Positions 49,519 to 58,502 of a DNA stretch of 64,000 nucleotides are shown piece after piece. The notes under the pieces are model-generated. The model ran no database searches, was not told the origin of the DNA, and saw only the letters and a list, made by a program, of their open reading frames with translations. Location of the stretch: contig JBGQDM010000002.1 of assembly GCA_041495845.1 (NCBI GenBank), positions 24,886 through 88,885 on the forward strand, read 5' to 3'. Origin of the DNA: JBGQDM01 sp041495845. Lineage in GTDB: Bacteria; Acidobacteriota; Terriglobia; Terriglobales; Acidobacteriaceae. Position 1 is the stretch's first letter. The number at the start of each line of letters is the position of its first letter. The position numbers and the translations under genes are program-made.

Positions 49519-51696
49519 ATGGGCCGCCATGTTTGTCTCGGGGCGGAAGTCTTGGCGGCGAATACGACCAACGTGACGGCGATGCGGCGGCTGTACTGGC
49601 TGGGCGCTGTCATGGTGGCATGGGTGCTGGTCATCTGCCTGCGCTTGTTTTACCTGCAGGTCTTTTCCTATACAAGCTTCGAGCAGCGCGCCACCCGCCA
49701 GCAGCAGCGCAGTTTTGAAACCGCACCCAAGCGCGGCATCATCTACGACCGCAACGGCAATGAACTGGCGCTCTCCACGCTGGTGGATTCGGTGTACGTT
49801 GTTCCCGCCGATCTTCCCGACCAGGCCACGACGGCGGCGCTGCTCGGCCGCGTAACCGCCACCGACGCGCGCGAACTGCTGACCTGCTTCCGCACGAAAC
49901 CGTTTTGCTGGGTGGCCCGCAAACCCGACCCAGGAATGGCCGACCGCCTGCGCAGCCTGAATCTGAAGGGTGTCTACTTCCAGAAGGAACCGAAGCGTTT
50001 CTATCCCAAGAAAGAACTGGCGGCGCAGGTGCTCGGTTACGTGGGCATGGATGATCAGGGCTTAAGCGGTGTGGAGCGGGTGCTGAACACGCAACTGGGT
50101 GGCCAGCCGGGACGGATGTCGCTCTCGGTGGACGCCCGCCGCAAGACCTTTGCGCGCGTGGAGAGCGAGCCGGAGCCGGGCGCAAGTGCTGTCCTCACGC
50201 TGGATGAAAAAATCCAGTACATCGCCGAGCGCGAACTGGAACGGGCGATGCAGGAGACGCATGCGGCGTCTGGCACGGTGCTGGTGGAGAACCCGCACAC
50301 CGGCGAGATCCTGGCGCTCGCCAACCGGCCCACGTTCAATCCCAACAACTCGCGAGAAATTGCCAACGAAACACTGAAGAACCATGCGGTCAGCGATGTT
50401 TACGAACCGGGGTCCACGTTCAAGATCGTAACCATTTCCGCTGCCCTGGAAGAAAAGCTAATCAGCCCGGACGAAGTCTTCGATTGCCAGATGGGCTCCA
50501 TTAACGTCGGAGGTCTGCGCATCCGCGACCACAAGGCGTTTGGATTGCTGCCTGTCTCCGGCATCATGACGCACTCGAGCGATGTGGGCGCCATCAAGAT
50601 CGCACTGCGGCTGGGCGAGGAGAGATTTTACAAATACATCCGCGCGTACGGCCTGGGACAGCAAACCGGAATTGAGCTGCCGGGCGAGACGCGCGGGCTG
50701 ACGAAACCGGTGAACCGCTGGTCGAAGGTGTCGATTGGCGCGATTTCCATGGGCCAGGAGATCGGAATTTCGCCCCTGCAACTGGCGGCCATGGTGTCAA
50801 CCATTGCCAATGATGGGGTGATGGTGCCGCCGCGCGTGGTGGCGGCGACGATGGAGCCGCGACGTACTCCGCAACAGTTTGTGTTCGAGCCGGTCTCGCA
50901 ACGGCGAGTGATTTCGACGCTGACCGCGGCGCAGATGAAGCAGATGCTGGCCGGAGTGGTGCTGGAAGGCACCGGCAAAAAGGCACTCTTGAGCGGGTAT
51001 TCGTCGGCGGGCAAGACGGGCACGGCACAGAAAGCAGACCCGGCGACCGGCGGATATTCGAAGACGAAGTACATTGCATCCTTTGCCGGCTTTGCTCCCG
51101 TAAACAATCCCGCGGTCACGGTGGCGGTGATTCTGGATTCTCCAGTAGGTCCGCATCAGGGTGGGCAGGTGGCTGCTCCCGTGTTCCAGCGCATCACGCA
51201 GCAGGTGCTTGGTTACCTGAACGTGCCGCACGATGTACCCGTGCCGACGACGCAGCAACTGCTCCTGGCCGCCCGCAAGACCAAGGCAGAAGACCTGGCG
51301 GAGGGGTCGCCGGACCGCTTGGGAACATTGCCGGAGCTGATGGAGGCGGAGAACGCGGATGCACTCCCGGCTTCAGTTTCCGCCCATCCAGCCGGAAGGT
51401 TGCTGCATGCAGCCTTGGTGGAAAGAGAACAGCCGGCAGCGCCGGCTGCCAGCGTACCGCCGCCCGTGGTGCCGGCTTCCTTGCCGAAATCCGGCACCGT
51501 TGTTTTGGACGTAGAACAAGGCGGAGTGGTGGTCCCGTCGTTTCTGGGAATGCATCTGCGGGGGGCAGTGGAACTGGCGGAAGAGAGCAACCTGGAACTG
51601 CAAGCCGTGGGCAGTGGAGCGGCGAGTGAGCAATCTCCGGCCGCCGGTTCTCATGTGCCCGCGGGCACCCGCATCACGGTGCGGTTTGCGCGCTAA
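49519..51696 (+). CDS. ftsI: peptidoglycan D,D-transpeptidase FtsI (PBP3) with C-terminal PASTA domain
   Basis: Septal class B penicillin-binding protein, 702-725 residues depending on the start. One N-terminal span (LYWLGAVMVAWVLVICLRLF), the non-catalytic head (GIIYDRNGNELA), then the transpeptidase: SxxK in EPGSTFKIVTISAAL (about residue 300), the second motif SSD in THSSDVGAIK rather than SxN, and KTGTAQ (about 498). The last 55 residues form a PASTA domain (VVPSFLGMHLRGAVELAEES). A TTG at 49552 (giving AANTTNVTAMRR) and an ATG at 49582 are credible alternative starts. Works with FtsW nearby. Confidence 0.93.
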   Translation: MGRHVCLGAEVLAANTTNVTAMRRLYWLGAVMVAWVLVICLRLFYLQVFSYTSFEQRATRQQQRSFETAPKRGIIYDRNGNELALSTLVDSVYVVPADLPDQATTAALLGRVTATDARELLTCFRTKPFCWVARKPDPGMADRLRSLNLKGVYFQKEPKRFYPKKELAAQVLGYVGMDDQGLSGVERVLNTQLGGQPGRMSLSVDARRKTFARVESEPEPGASAVLTLDEKIQYIAERELERAMQETHAASGTVLVENPHTGEILALANRPTFNPNNSREIANETLKNHAVSDVYEPGSTFKIVTISAALEEKLISPDEVFDCQMGSINVGGLRIRDHKAFGLLPVSGIMTHSSDVGAIKIALRLGEERFYKYIRAYGLGQQTGIELPGETRGLTKPVNRWSKVSIGAISMGQEIGISPLQLAAMVSTIANDGVMVPPRVVAATMEPRRTPQQFVFEPVSQRRVISTLTAAQMKQMLAGVVLEGTGKKALLSGYSSAGKTGTAQKADPATGGYSKTKYIASFAGFAPVNNPAVTVAVILDSPVGPHQGGQVAAPVFQRITQQVLGYLNVPHDVPVPTTQQLLLAARKTKAEDLAEGSPDRLGTLPELMEAENADALPASVSAHPAGRLLHAALVEREQPAAPAASVPPPVVPASLPKSGTVVLDVEQGGVVVPSFLGMHLRGAVELAEESNLELQAVGSGAASEQSPAAGSHVPAGTRITVRFAR

Positions 51697-51761
51697 GCGA
51701 GGGCCGAGGCTTGATCATGCGGCGTACTGCTTCCCCCCAACCCGTTTCCTTTCGCCTTCCC

Positions 51762-51767
51762 TATAAT
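51762..51767 (+). promoter_or_regulatory. internal dcw promoter (-10 box) at murE
   Basis: A perfect TATAAT ends 8 nt before the murE ATG with no ribosome-binding site between, predicting a leaderless internal transcript. No -35 at standard spacing is evident. Confidence 0.45.
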
Positions 51768-51775
51768 CGAAGCCA

Positions 51776-53302
51776 ATGACCTTTCTGGACTTGCTGGATG
51801 GGGTAGAGGTCCTCGCGCAAAGCGGGAACGCCGAGATTCGGGGCGTGGAGTACGACTCGCGCCAAGTCCTGCCGGCGACGTTGTTCGTCGCCATGCGTGG
51901 CGAATGCACCGACGGCAATCAATATATCCAGCAGGCGGTGGAGCGCGGAGCGACAGCCATCGTGACGGACGCGGCGCCGGCAAATTTGCCGCGACATCTG
52001 GCCTGGGCGCGGGTAACCCACGGCCGCCGCGCCCTAGCCGCCGTGAGCGCAAATTTCTACAGTCATCCCGAACGCCAGTTGGCGCTGACAGGCATCACCG
52101 GGACGAATGGCAAGAGCACGACCGCATTTCTGGCGGAGGCAATCTTCGTGGCGGCGCGCCGGAAGACCGTGTTAGTAGGGACCATCGCATACCACGTAGT
52201 GGGAGAAGTTCTTCCCGCGCCGCACACCACGCCGGAAGCTCTGGAACTCAGCCGGATTCTTGCCGACGGCCTGAAAAAAGGAGCGAGCGAGGCGGTGATG
52301 GAAGCTTCTTCGCACGCCCTGACCCAGGAGCGAGTCTACGGCTTAGGTTTTGATGTTGCGGTGTTCACCAACCTTACCCGCGACCACCTCGACTATCACC
52401 ACACCATGGAAGAATATTTCGCGGCGAAGAGGATGCTCTTCGAAGGCTGTGGGGCTGAACCGCCGCGGGTGGCAGTGCTCAATGTGGAAGACGGGTATGG
52501 TCGGCAGTTGGCGGAAATCAGCCGAGGCCGCGGCTCCACAGTCGTGACCTACGGGTTGGCGCAGGGAGATTTCCATGCTGAAAAGCTGGAGATCACGCCC
52601 CGGGGCACGCGTTTCGACCTGGTGACGCCGGGCGGGAAGGTCCCGGCCTGGTCGGCGCTGATCGGAAGGGTGAACGTTTACAACGTCCTGGGCGCGGCGG
52701 CGGCAGCTTGGGCGCGGGGATGCGATGTGGACGCGATTGCCCGGGGCGTGGCGGCGCTGGATTACGTGCCGGGCAGGTTTCAGCGGGTGGATTGCGGCCA
52801 GCCTTTCACCGTGGTGGTGGACTATGCCCACACCGACGATGCGCTGCGCAACTTGACGGCGTTGGCGCGGGAATTTGTGGCCCAGGCCGGGAGCAAAGGG
52901 CGAGTCATCAGTGTCTTTGGTTGTGGCGGCGACCGCGACCGCAACAAGCGGCCGCTGATGGGAGAGGCTGCCGGCCGCGGCAGCGATCTGGTGGTTCTCA
53001 CTTCCGACAATCCGCGCAGCGAAGATCCAGTGAGCATCATTAATGACGCGCTGGTAGGTTTGCAGCGCACCCATGTGAAGCACCGGGTGGAACCAGACCG
53101 GCGAGCGGCCATCGCCTGGGCGATTGGCGAGGCCATGAGCGGCGACATCGTGCTGCTGGCGGGCAAGGGACATGAGCAGGTGCAGATCACGCGCCAGGGG
53201 TCGCGCCCGTTCGACGACGTGGCCGCGGCGACCGAGGTGCTCCAACAGTTGGGCTTTAACGAGCCCAGCGGGAAAACTGCGGAAGCCGGGTCACAAACAT
53301 GA
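51776..53302 (+). CDS. murE: UDP-MurNAc-tripeptide synthetase (meso-DAP adding)
   Basis: Adds the third residue to UDP-MurNAc-L-Ala-D-Glu in the cytoplasm; 508 residues. The ATP site is GITGTNGKSTTAF and the central motif VMEASSHALTQERV. The specificity motif DNPRSEDP matches DNPR, which selects meso-diaminopimelate over lysine. VVDYAHTDDALRNL and GKGHEQVQ are also conserved. Overlaps murF by 4 bp (ATGA). May have its own promoter (51762). Confidence 0.96.
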   Translation: MTFLDLLDGVEVLAQSGNAEIRGVEYDSRQVLPATLFVAMRGECTDGNQYIQQAVERGATAIVTDAAPANLPRHLAWARVTHGRRALAAVSANFYSHPERQLALTGITGTNGKSTTAFLAEAIFVAARRKTVLVGTIAYHVVGEVLPAPHTTPEALELSRILADGLKKGASEAVMEASSHALTQERVYGLGFDVAVFTNLTRDHLDYHHTMEEYFAAKRMLFEGCGAEPPRVAVLNVEDGYGRQLAEISRGRGSTVVTYGLAQGDFHAEKLEITPRGTRFDLVTPGGKVPAWSALIGRVNVYNVLGAAAAAWARGCDVDAIARGVAALDYVPGRFQRVDCGQPFTVVVDYAHTDDALRNLTALAREFVAQAGSKGRVISVFGCGGDRDRNKRPLMGEAAGRGSDLVVLTSDNPRSEDPVSIINDALVGLQRTHVKHRVEPDRRAAIAWAIGEAMSGDIVLLAGKGHEQVQITRQGSRPFDDVAAATEVLQQLGFNEPSGKTAEAGSQT

Positions 53303-54672
53303 AGCTGACCCTGGGGCGCATCGCGGAATTTCTGCAGACGACGGGCGAGTTTGACCCGGCGGCAGCCGCGCACGGTTACTCGATTGACTCGCGCACCTTG
53401 CAGCGCGGGGAAGTGTTTTTCGCGGTGCGGGGCGAGCGCTTTGACGGGCATGACTTTGTGGCGCAGGCGCTGGAGAAAGGCGCTGTCGCTGCCGTTGTCC
53501 GGAAGGACCGACTGGCGGCTTTCCCCAGCCCCGCCAGCTTGATCGCCGTGGACGACACCCTGCTGGCTTTGCAGGCGCTGGCGGCGTGCGTGCGGCGTGC
53601 CTGGGGCAAACCGCTGGTGGCCATCACTGGGTCGGCGGGCAAGACCACCACCAAAGACGCGGTGGCGCAAGTGCTGCTGCGCCGCTTTCGCGTGCTCAAG
53701 TCGGAAGGCAATTTCAATAATCATTTTGGTTTGCCGCTGATGCTGCTGAGGCTCACGCCGGAGCACGAGATGGCAGTGATCGAAATGGGCATGTCGCACG
53801 CGGGCGAGATTGCGGAACTGGCACGCCTCGCGCAGCCGGACGTTGGCGTGGTGACCAACGTGGCCCCGGTGCACCTGGAATATTTTGCTTCCATCGCCGG
53901 CATCGCGCGCGCCAAGTATGAGCTGATCCAGTCGCTGCATCCCGTGGGCACAGCGGTGCTGAATGCGGACGATGAATACGTTTCGCAGTTCGGGCGCGAC
54001 TTCAAGGGCCGGGTGCTGACCTTCGGGCTGAAAACGGCAGCGGACGTGCGCGCCGAAAACATCGTCAGTCGCGGACTGGCTGGTTCGGGATTTGATCTGG
54101 TCGCGGATGCCTGTCACGAGCATGTGGAACTCCCGCTGGTGGGGTCGCACAACATCTACAACGCCCTGGCGGCGGCGGCGGTGGGACTGGAGAAGGGGAT
54201 TTCCCCTGCCGAGGTAAAGGCGGCACTCGAAAACCTGACGGCGGCAGACAAGCGCGGACAGGTGCTGACGGTTCGCGGCGTTACTGTGCTGAACGACTGC
54301 TACAATTCCAACCCCAAGGCACTGCTGGCGATGGTGGAAGCGTTACGCCAGGTCCCGGCGGAGCGGCGGCTGGTGGTGGCGGGAGAGATGTTGGAGCTGG
54401 GGCCGGCTGCGGAACAGATGCATCGCGAATGCGGCCGCGCCATGGCGCAGGGTGGAGTCAGTAAACTGCTGGGCGTGCGTGGGCTGGCGGCGGCGATGGT
54501 GGAGGAAGCGCGGCGCGCAGGTTTGGCGGCGGAATTTGCCGCCACGCCGGAAGAAGCGGGGGCGTGGCTGGCGCGCGAAACGCGGGCCGGAGATGCGGTG
54601 CTGCTCAAGGCATCGCGCGGAGTGAAACTGGAGCGGGCACTGGAAGCGTGGCAGGCGTCATCGGGTTCATGA
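53299..54672 (+). CDS. murF: UDP-MurNAc-tripeptide:D-Ala-D-Ala ligase
   Basis: Completes the UDP-MurNAc-pentapeptide; 457 residues. Mur ligase N-terminal domain with GYSIDSRTLQRGEVFFAVRG, ATP motif AITGSAGKTTTKDAV, SEGNFNNHFGLPL and EMGMSHAGEIAEL in the middle domain, and NDCYNSNPKALLAM in the C-terminal domain are MurF signatures. Its ATG overlaps the murE stop. Confidence 0.96.
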   Translation: MKLTLGRIAEFLQTTGEFDPAAAAHGYSIDSRTLQRGEVFFAVRGERFDGHDFVAQALEKGAVAAVVRKDRLAAFPSPASLIAVDDTLLALQALAACVRRAWGKPLVAITGSAGKTTTKDAVAQVLLRRFRVLKSEGNFNNHFGLPLMLLRLTPEHEMAVIEMGMSHAGEIAELARLAQPDVGVVTNVAPVHLEYFASIAGIARAKYELIQSLHPVGTAVLNADDEYVSQFGRDFKGRVLTFGLKTAADVRAENIVSRGLAGSGFDLVADACHEHVELPLVGSHNIYNALAAAAVGLEKGISPAEVKAALENLTAADKRGQVLTVRGVTVLNDCYNSNPKALLAMVEALRQVPAERRLVVAGEMLELGPAAEQMHRECGRAMAQGGVSKLLGVRGLAAAMVEEARRAGLAAEFAATPEEAGAWLARETRAGDAVLLKASRGVKLERALEAWQASSGS

Positions 54673-54765
54673 CTCAAGTTCGCTAATCGCGGGAACTCGC
54701 GGCCCGCCGTAGTCTCAGGAACGGTTGTTACGGCGCGGGCGGGCGCGACGGGAGCGGAGGGGGCT

Positions 54766-55908
54766 TTGCTTTACTGGCTGTTGTACGAAAAACTCTTTCA
54801 CCTCTCTCCCTACTTTTCTCTTTTTCGCATCTTCCGCTACCTCACCTTCCGGACTGCGTTCGCCAGTCTGACCGCGTTGTTCACCGGCATGCTGCTCGGG
54901 CCGATCGTGATCCGGCGACTGCGTGATTTTCAAATCGGGCAGTACATCCGCGAAGAAGGTCCGAAGGCGCACCAGAAGAAAGCGGGTACGCCGACCATGG
55001 GCGGGCTCCTGATCGCCATTGCCACGGTGGTGCCCACACTTTTGTGGGCCGACCTCAGCAATCGATTCGTATGGATTGCGGTGGGAGCGACGATCTTATT
55101 CGCAGCCATCGGCTTCATCGACGATTATCAGAAGGTAGTGCACCGCCGGAACCTGGGATTAACGGCCCGAGCGAAGCTCACAGCACAGATCCTGACGAGC
55201 GTACTGGTGGCGGTGGCGCTCCTCACCATGCGCACCTACGGTCTTTACTCCACCAAGCTGATTGTTCCTTTCTTTAAGCACGTGCGGCCAGATTTGGTGC
55301 AGGATAGCTGGCTGGGTCATCCCCACTTCTGGCTGCTTGGGTTCGTTCCTTTTGTGGCGTTTGTGTGCCTCGTGATCGTGGGTTCGAGCAACGCGGTGAA
55401 CCTGACGGACGGTCTCGACGGGTTGGCCATCGGCTGCACCGTGATTGCAGCGGGCGCGCTGACGGTGCTGACCTATGTGAGCGGCCACGCCGTGTTTGCG
55501 GATTACCTGGAACTGCAACGCATGCCGCAGGTGGGCGAGTTGGGAATTTTTTGCGGAGCCATGGTTGGTTCCGCCATTGGATTCCTTTGGTATAACGCGC
55601 ACCCGGCGGAAGTCTTCATGGGTGACGTCGGGTCGCTGGCGCTGGGCGGCGCCATTGGGACAGTAGCGGTGATCATCAAGCAGGAACTGCTGCTCCCGTT
55701 CATCGGCGGAATTTTTGTGGTCGAAGCTCTCTCCGTCATTCTGCAGGTGGGTTCTTATAAGCTGCGCAAGAAACGTATCTTCAAGATGGCGCCCCTGCAT
55801 CATCATTTTGAGCTGCTGGGATGGTCGGAGTCGAAGGTGATTGTGCGCTTCTGGATCGCATCCTTGATCTTTGCCTTGTTTGCGCTCACCACGCTGAAGC
55901 TGCGATGA
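54766..55908 (+). CDS. mraY: phospho-N-acetylmuramoyl-pentapeptide transferase
   Basis: Ten-span inner-membrane enzyme making lipid I, 380 residues. LLYEKLFHLSPYFSLFR at the start, the Asp pair in GFIDDYQKVVH (about residue 116), NLTDGLDGLAIG, GDVGSLALGGAIG and the HHHFELLGWSESKV motif are all present. The TTG at 54766 is used, with a G-rich ribosome-binding region upstream; family members start MLYWLLY-like, which supports it. The 93-bp gap after murF holds no clear promoter. Confidence 0.95.
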   Translation: MLYWLLYEKLFHLSPYFSLFRIFRYLTFRTAFASLTALFTGMLLGPIVIRRLRDFQIGQYIREEGPKAHQKKAGTPTMGGLLIAIATVVPTLLWADLSNRFVWIAVGATILFAAIGFIDDYQKVVHRRNLGLTARAKLTAQILTSVLVAVALLTMRTYGLYSTKLIVPFFKHVRPDLVQDSWLGHPHFWLLGFVPFVAFVCLVIVGSSNAVNLTDGLDGLAIGCTVIAAGALTVLTYVSGHAVFADYLELQRMPQVGELGIFCGAMVGSAIGFLWYNAHPAEVFMGDVGSLALGGAIGTVAVIIKQELLLPFIGGIFVVEALSVILQVGSYKLRKKRIFKMAPLHHHFELLGWSESKVIVRFWIASLIFALFALTTLKLR

Positions 55909-55948
55909 CAGCGGGTTCCTTTGTCCTGAATTCGACGGGATTGAATTG

Positions 55949-57313
55949 ATGGAAGTCCAAGGCCAACGCGTGCTGGTGGTGGGGCTGGGCAAGTCGGGCA
56001 CAGCTTCGGCGTTGTTCTTGCAGCAGCGTGGCGCCAAGGTGACGGTCTCAGACGCAAAACCGCCAGAACAATTAGGCACAGAGATTTCGCAGTTGCTGGA
56101 TGCGGGCGTGACGGTGGAAACCGGCGGGCACGGCGAGCGCACGTTTCGAGCGCAGGATCTCATCGTGGTCAGTCCGGGTGTGCCGGCGGAAGCGCCGCTA
56201 TTGGTGCAGGCGCGCCTGCATGGTGTGCCGGTGGTGGGTGAGATTGAACTGGCCTCGCGCTTCCTGCAGGGCCGTATCGTTGCCATCACAGGCTCGAACG
56301 GAAAGACCACGACCACCACCCTGGCCGGAGAAATTCTGACGGCGGCAGGAATGCCGGTCGTGGTCGGCGGCAACATCGGGACGCCGGCGATTTCGCTGGT
56401 TGAACAAACTACACCGCATACCTTCGTTGTCCTCGAAGTTTCGAGCTTTCAACTGGAAACCATCGAAAAATTCCATCCCTACATCTCCGCCATTCTCAAC
56501 ATCACACCGGACCATCTGGATCGTCACGGCACGTTCGAAACCTACGTGAAAGCCAAGGCGAGGATTTTCGAGAACCAGGCGAGCGGGGACTTCGCTGTGT
56601 TGAATGCGGACGATCCCGCCGCAGACGCGTTACGTGGACAGGGGCGCGCAGCGCAGTTCAGCTTCAGCCGGAAGCAAACGGTGGAGCGCGGTGCGTTCGT
56701 GCGCGGGGGGACAATTATTTTCCGCGATGGTGATGGAGAGCACGAAATTCTGCCGGCGGCGGAGATTCCGCTTAAGGGAGCGCACAACCTGGAGAACGTG
56801 CTGGCAGCGGTCTGCATCGGCGTGCTGGCGGGATGTCCGCCTGACGCGATTCGGCGCGCGGTGCGCAATTTCAAAGCGGTCGAGCATCGCCTCGAACTGG
56901 TGGCCACCGTCGGCGGAGTCGAATATTACAACGATTCCAAGGCGACTAATGTGGACGCGACCATGAAAGCGCTGGAGTCGTTTCCCGCGAATATCCACCT
57001 CATTCTTGGCGGCAAAGACAAAGGCAGTGACTACTCCGTGCTGAAGGACCTGATTCGACAGCGAGTGAAGCGCGTATACACGATTGGCGCGGCAGCGGAG
57101 AAGATCGCAGGGCAGATCGCGGGTGCGGCGGAGATCGTGCCCGCCGGAACGCTGGAAAATGCGGTGCGGAGCGCAGCAGCCGTGGCAGTGTCTGGCGATA
57201 TTGTGCTGCTGGCGCCGGCTTGTGCCAGTTTTGACCAGTTCCAAAGCTACGAGCATCGCGGACGCGTGTTCAAAGAAGTGGTGAGAACGCTGGCGGAAGC
57301 CGCCAAGCGGTAG
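55949..57313 (+). CDS. murD: UDP-MurNAc-L-Ala:D-Glu ligase
   Basis: Adds D-Glu to UDP-MurNAc-L-Ala, 454 residues. GLGKSGTASALFLQQRGA (UDP-site Rossmann), ATP motif ITGSNGKTTTTTLAGEIL, EVSSFQLETIEKFHP and YYNDSKATNVDATMKAL are characteristic. The ATG at 55949 directly follows an in-frame TTG (55946); ATG is preferred. Lies 40 bp after mraY. Confidence 0.96.
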   Translation: MEVQGQRVLVVGLGKSGTASALFLQQRGAKVTVSDAKPPEQLGTEISQLLDAGVTVETGGHGERTFRAQDLIVVSPGVPAEAPLLVQARLHGVPVVGEIELASRFLQGRIVAITGSNGKTTTTTLAGEILTAAGMPVVVGGNIGTPAISLVEQTTPHTFVVLEVSSFQLETIEKFHPYISAILNITPDHLDRHGTFETYVKAKARIFENQASGDFAVLNADDPAADALRGQGRAAQFSFSRKQTVERGAFVRGGTIIFRDGDGEHEILPAAEIPLKGAHNLENVLAAVCIGVLAGCPPDAIRRAVRNFKAVEHRLELVATVGGVEYYNDSKATNVDATMKALESFPANIHLILGGKDKGSDYSVLKDLIRQRVKRVYTIGAAAEKIAGQIAGAAEIVPAGTLENAVRSAAAVAVSGDIVLLAPACASFDQFQSYEHRGRVFKEVVRTLAEAAKR

Positions 57314-57404
57314 TGGCGGGAACCAAGAGAGTCATCCCTGCCCGCGAATTTTGCCCAGCGCATTCCCCTGCAGGCCCCGCTCCGTGCTGAAATAAGAATT
57401 CGCT

Positions 57405-58496
57405 ATGGCCAAACGCATCAGTGTCGATCGCTGGCTGTTCACGGTCACGTTGCTGTTGGTGTTTGCCGGTCTGATCATGGTGTTCAGCGCTTCGGCGGTG
57501 ATGGCGAAGGAGCGTTTCGGCTCCGCTTACACCTTTCTCCTGCGACAACTGGCGTGTGCCGTGGCGGGCGTCATCGCCATGGTGCTGATGATGCGGCTGG
57601 ACTATCGCCGCTTGCGGAATCCGGCGGTCGTCTTCACGCTGTTGGGCGGGACCACCCTGCTGCTGCTCGCGGTTTTCCTGATGGACCGCTCGCACAATAC
57701 GCATCGTTGGATTCACCTGGGCGGATTTTCTCTGCAACCCTCCGAACTGGCCAAGCCCGCGCTCATCCTTTTTCTGGCCTACTGGCTGGAGGGCCGGATG
57801 AAAGCCATCGACGACTGGCGCAATACGCTTGTGCCGGCTTTGCTGCCCGTTGGAATCTTTCTCGGCCTCATCGTGCTGCAGCCGGATTTGGGCACTGCCA
57901 TCGCTTGCGCCGGAATTGCCGCGACCATTCTGTTTATCGCCGGACTGCGCTTACGCTATTTGGGCTACGGACTGCTGGCATCGCTCGCGCCGCTGTATTT
58001 CCTGATCTTCCGCGTGCCTTGGCGGCGGCAGCGCATCCTGGCGTTTCTGGATCCGTATTCGGATCCGCAAGGCCGCGGGTTCCACATGATTCAGTCGTTG
58101 ATTGCAGTGAGCACCGGCGGTCTGACCGGGCTAGGGCTGATGGAGGGCCGGCAGAAGCTCTTCTATTTGCCCGAGCCGCATACCGATTTCATCTTTGCCG
58201 TAACCGCGGAAGAGCTGGGACTCTTCGGTTCGTTGCTGGTGGTGGCGTTGTTTGCCGTCTTCCTGCTGCGTGGACTCCGCGTGGCTCTGCGCATTGAGGA
58301 CAACTTCGGCAAACTGCTGGCGGCGGGCATTACCTGCATGGTCAGCTTGCAGGCCTTCATCAACATCAGCGTGGTGCTGGGCTTGATGCCCACCAAAGGC
58401 ATTCCTCTGCCCCTGGTTTCCTACGGCGGTTCGTCGCTGTGTGTGACGCTGGCGTGCGTCGGCGTGCTGCTCAATATCAGCAAACAAGTAGAATAG
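57405..58496 (+). CDS. ftsW: SEDS peptidoglycan glycosyltransferase FtsW
   Basis: Septal glycan polymerase partner of FtsI, 363 residues with about ten membrane spans. AFLDPYSDPQGRGFHMIQSLIAV in part, then FYLPEPHTDFIFAVTAEELG (catalytic-loop Asp region) and TKGIPLPLVSYGGSSL are SEDS signatures. The dcw context favours FtsW over RodA. It lies 92 bp after murD and 6 bp before murG. Confidence 0.94.
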   Translation: MAKRISVDRWLFTVTLLLVFAGLIMVFSASAVMAKERFGSAYTFLLRQLACAVAGVIAMVLMMRLDYRRLRNPAVVFTLLGGTTLLLLAVFLMDRSHNTHRWIHLGGFSLQPSELAKPALILFLAYWLEGRMKAIDDWRNTLVPALLPVGIFLGLIVLQPDLGTAIACAGIAATILFIAGLRLRYLGYGLLASLAPLYFLIFRVPWRRQRILAFLDPYSDPQGRGFHMIQSLIAVSTGGLTGLGLMEGRQKLFYLPEPHTDFIFAVTAEELGLFGSLLVVALFAVFLLRGLRVALRIEDNFGKLLAAGITCMVSLQAFINISVVLGLMPTKGIPLPLVSYGGSSLCVTLACVGVLLNISKQVE

Positions 58497-58502
58497 GCCG
58501 CC

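Noticed and set aside
55159..56376. 405-residue frame antisense to mraY and murD
   Set aside because: Spans two essential genes and an intergenic junction; shadow of GC-rich coding.
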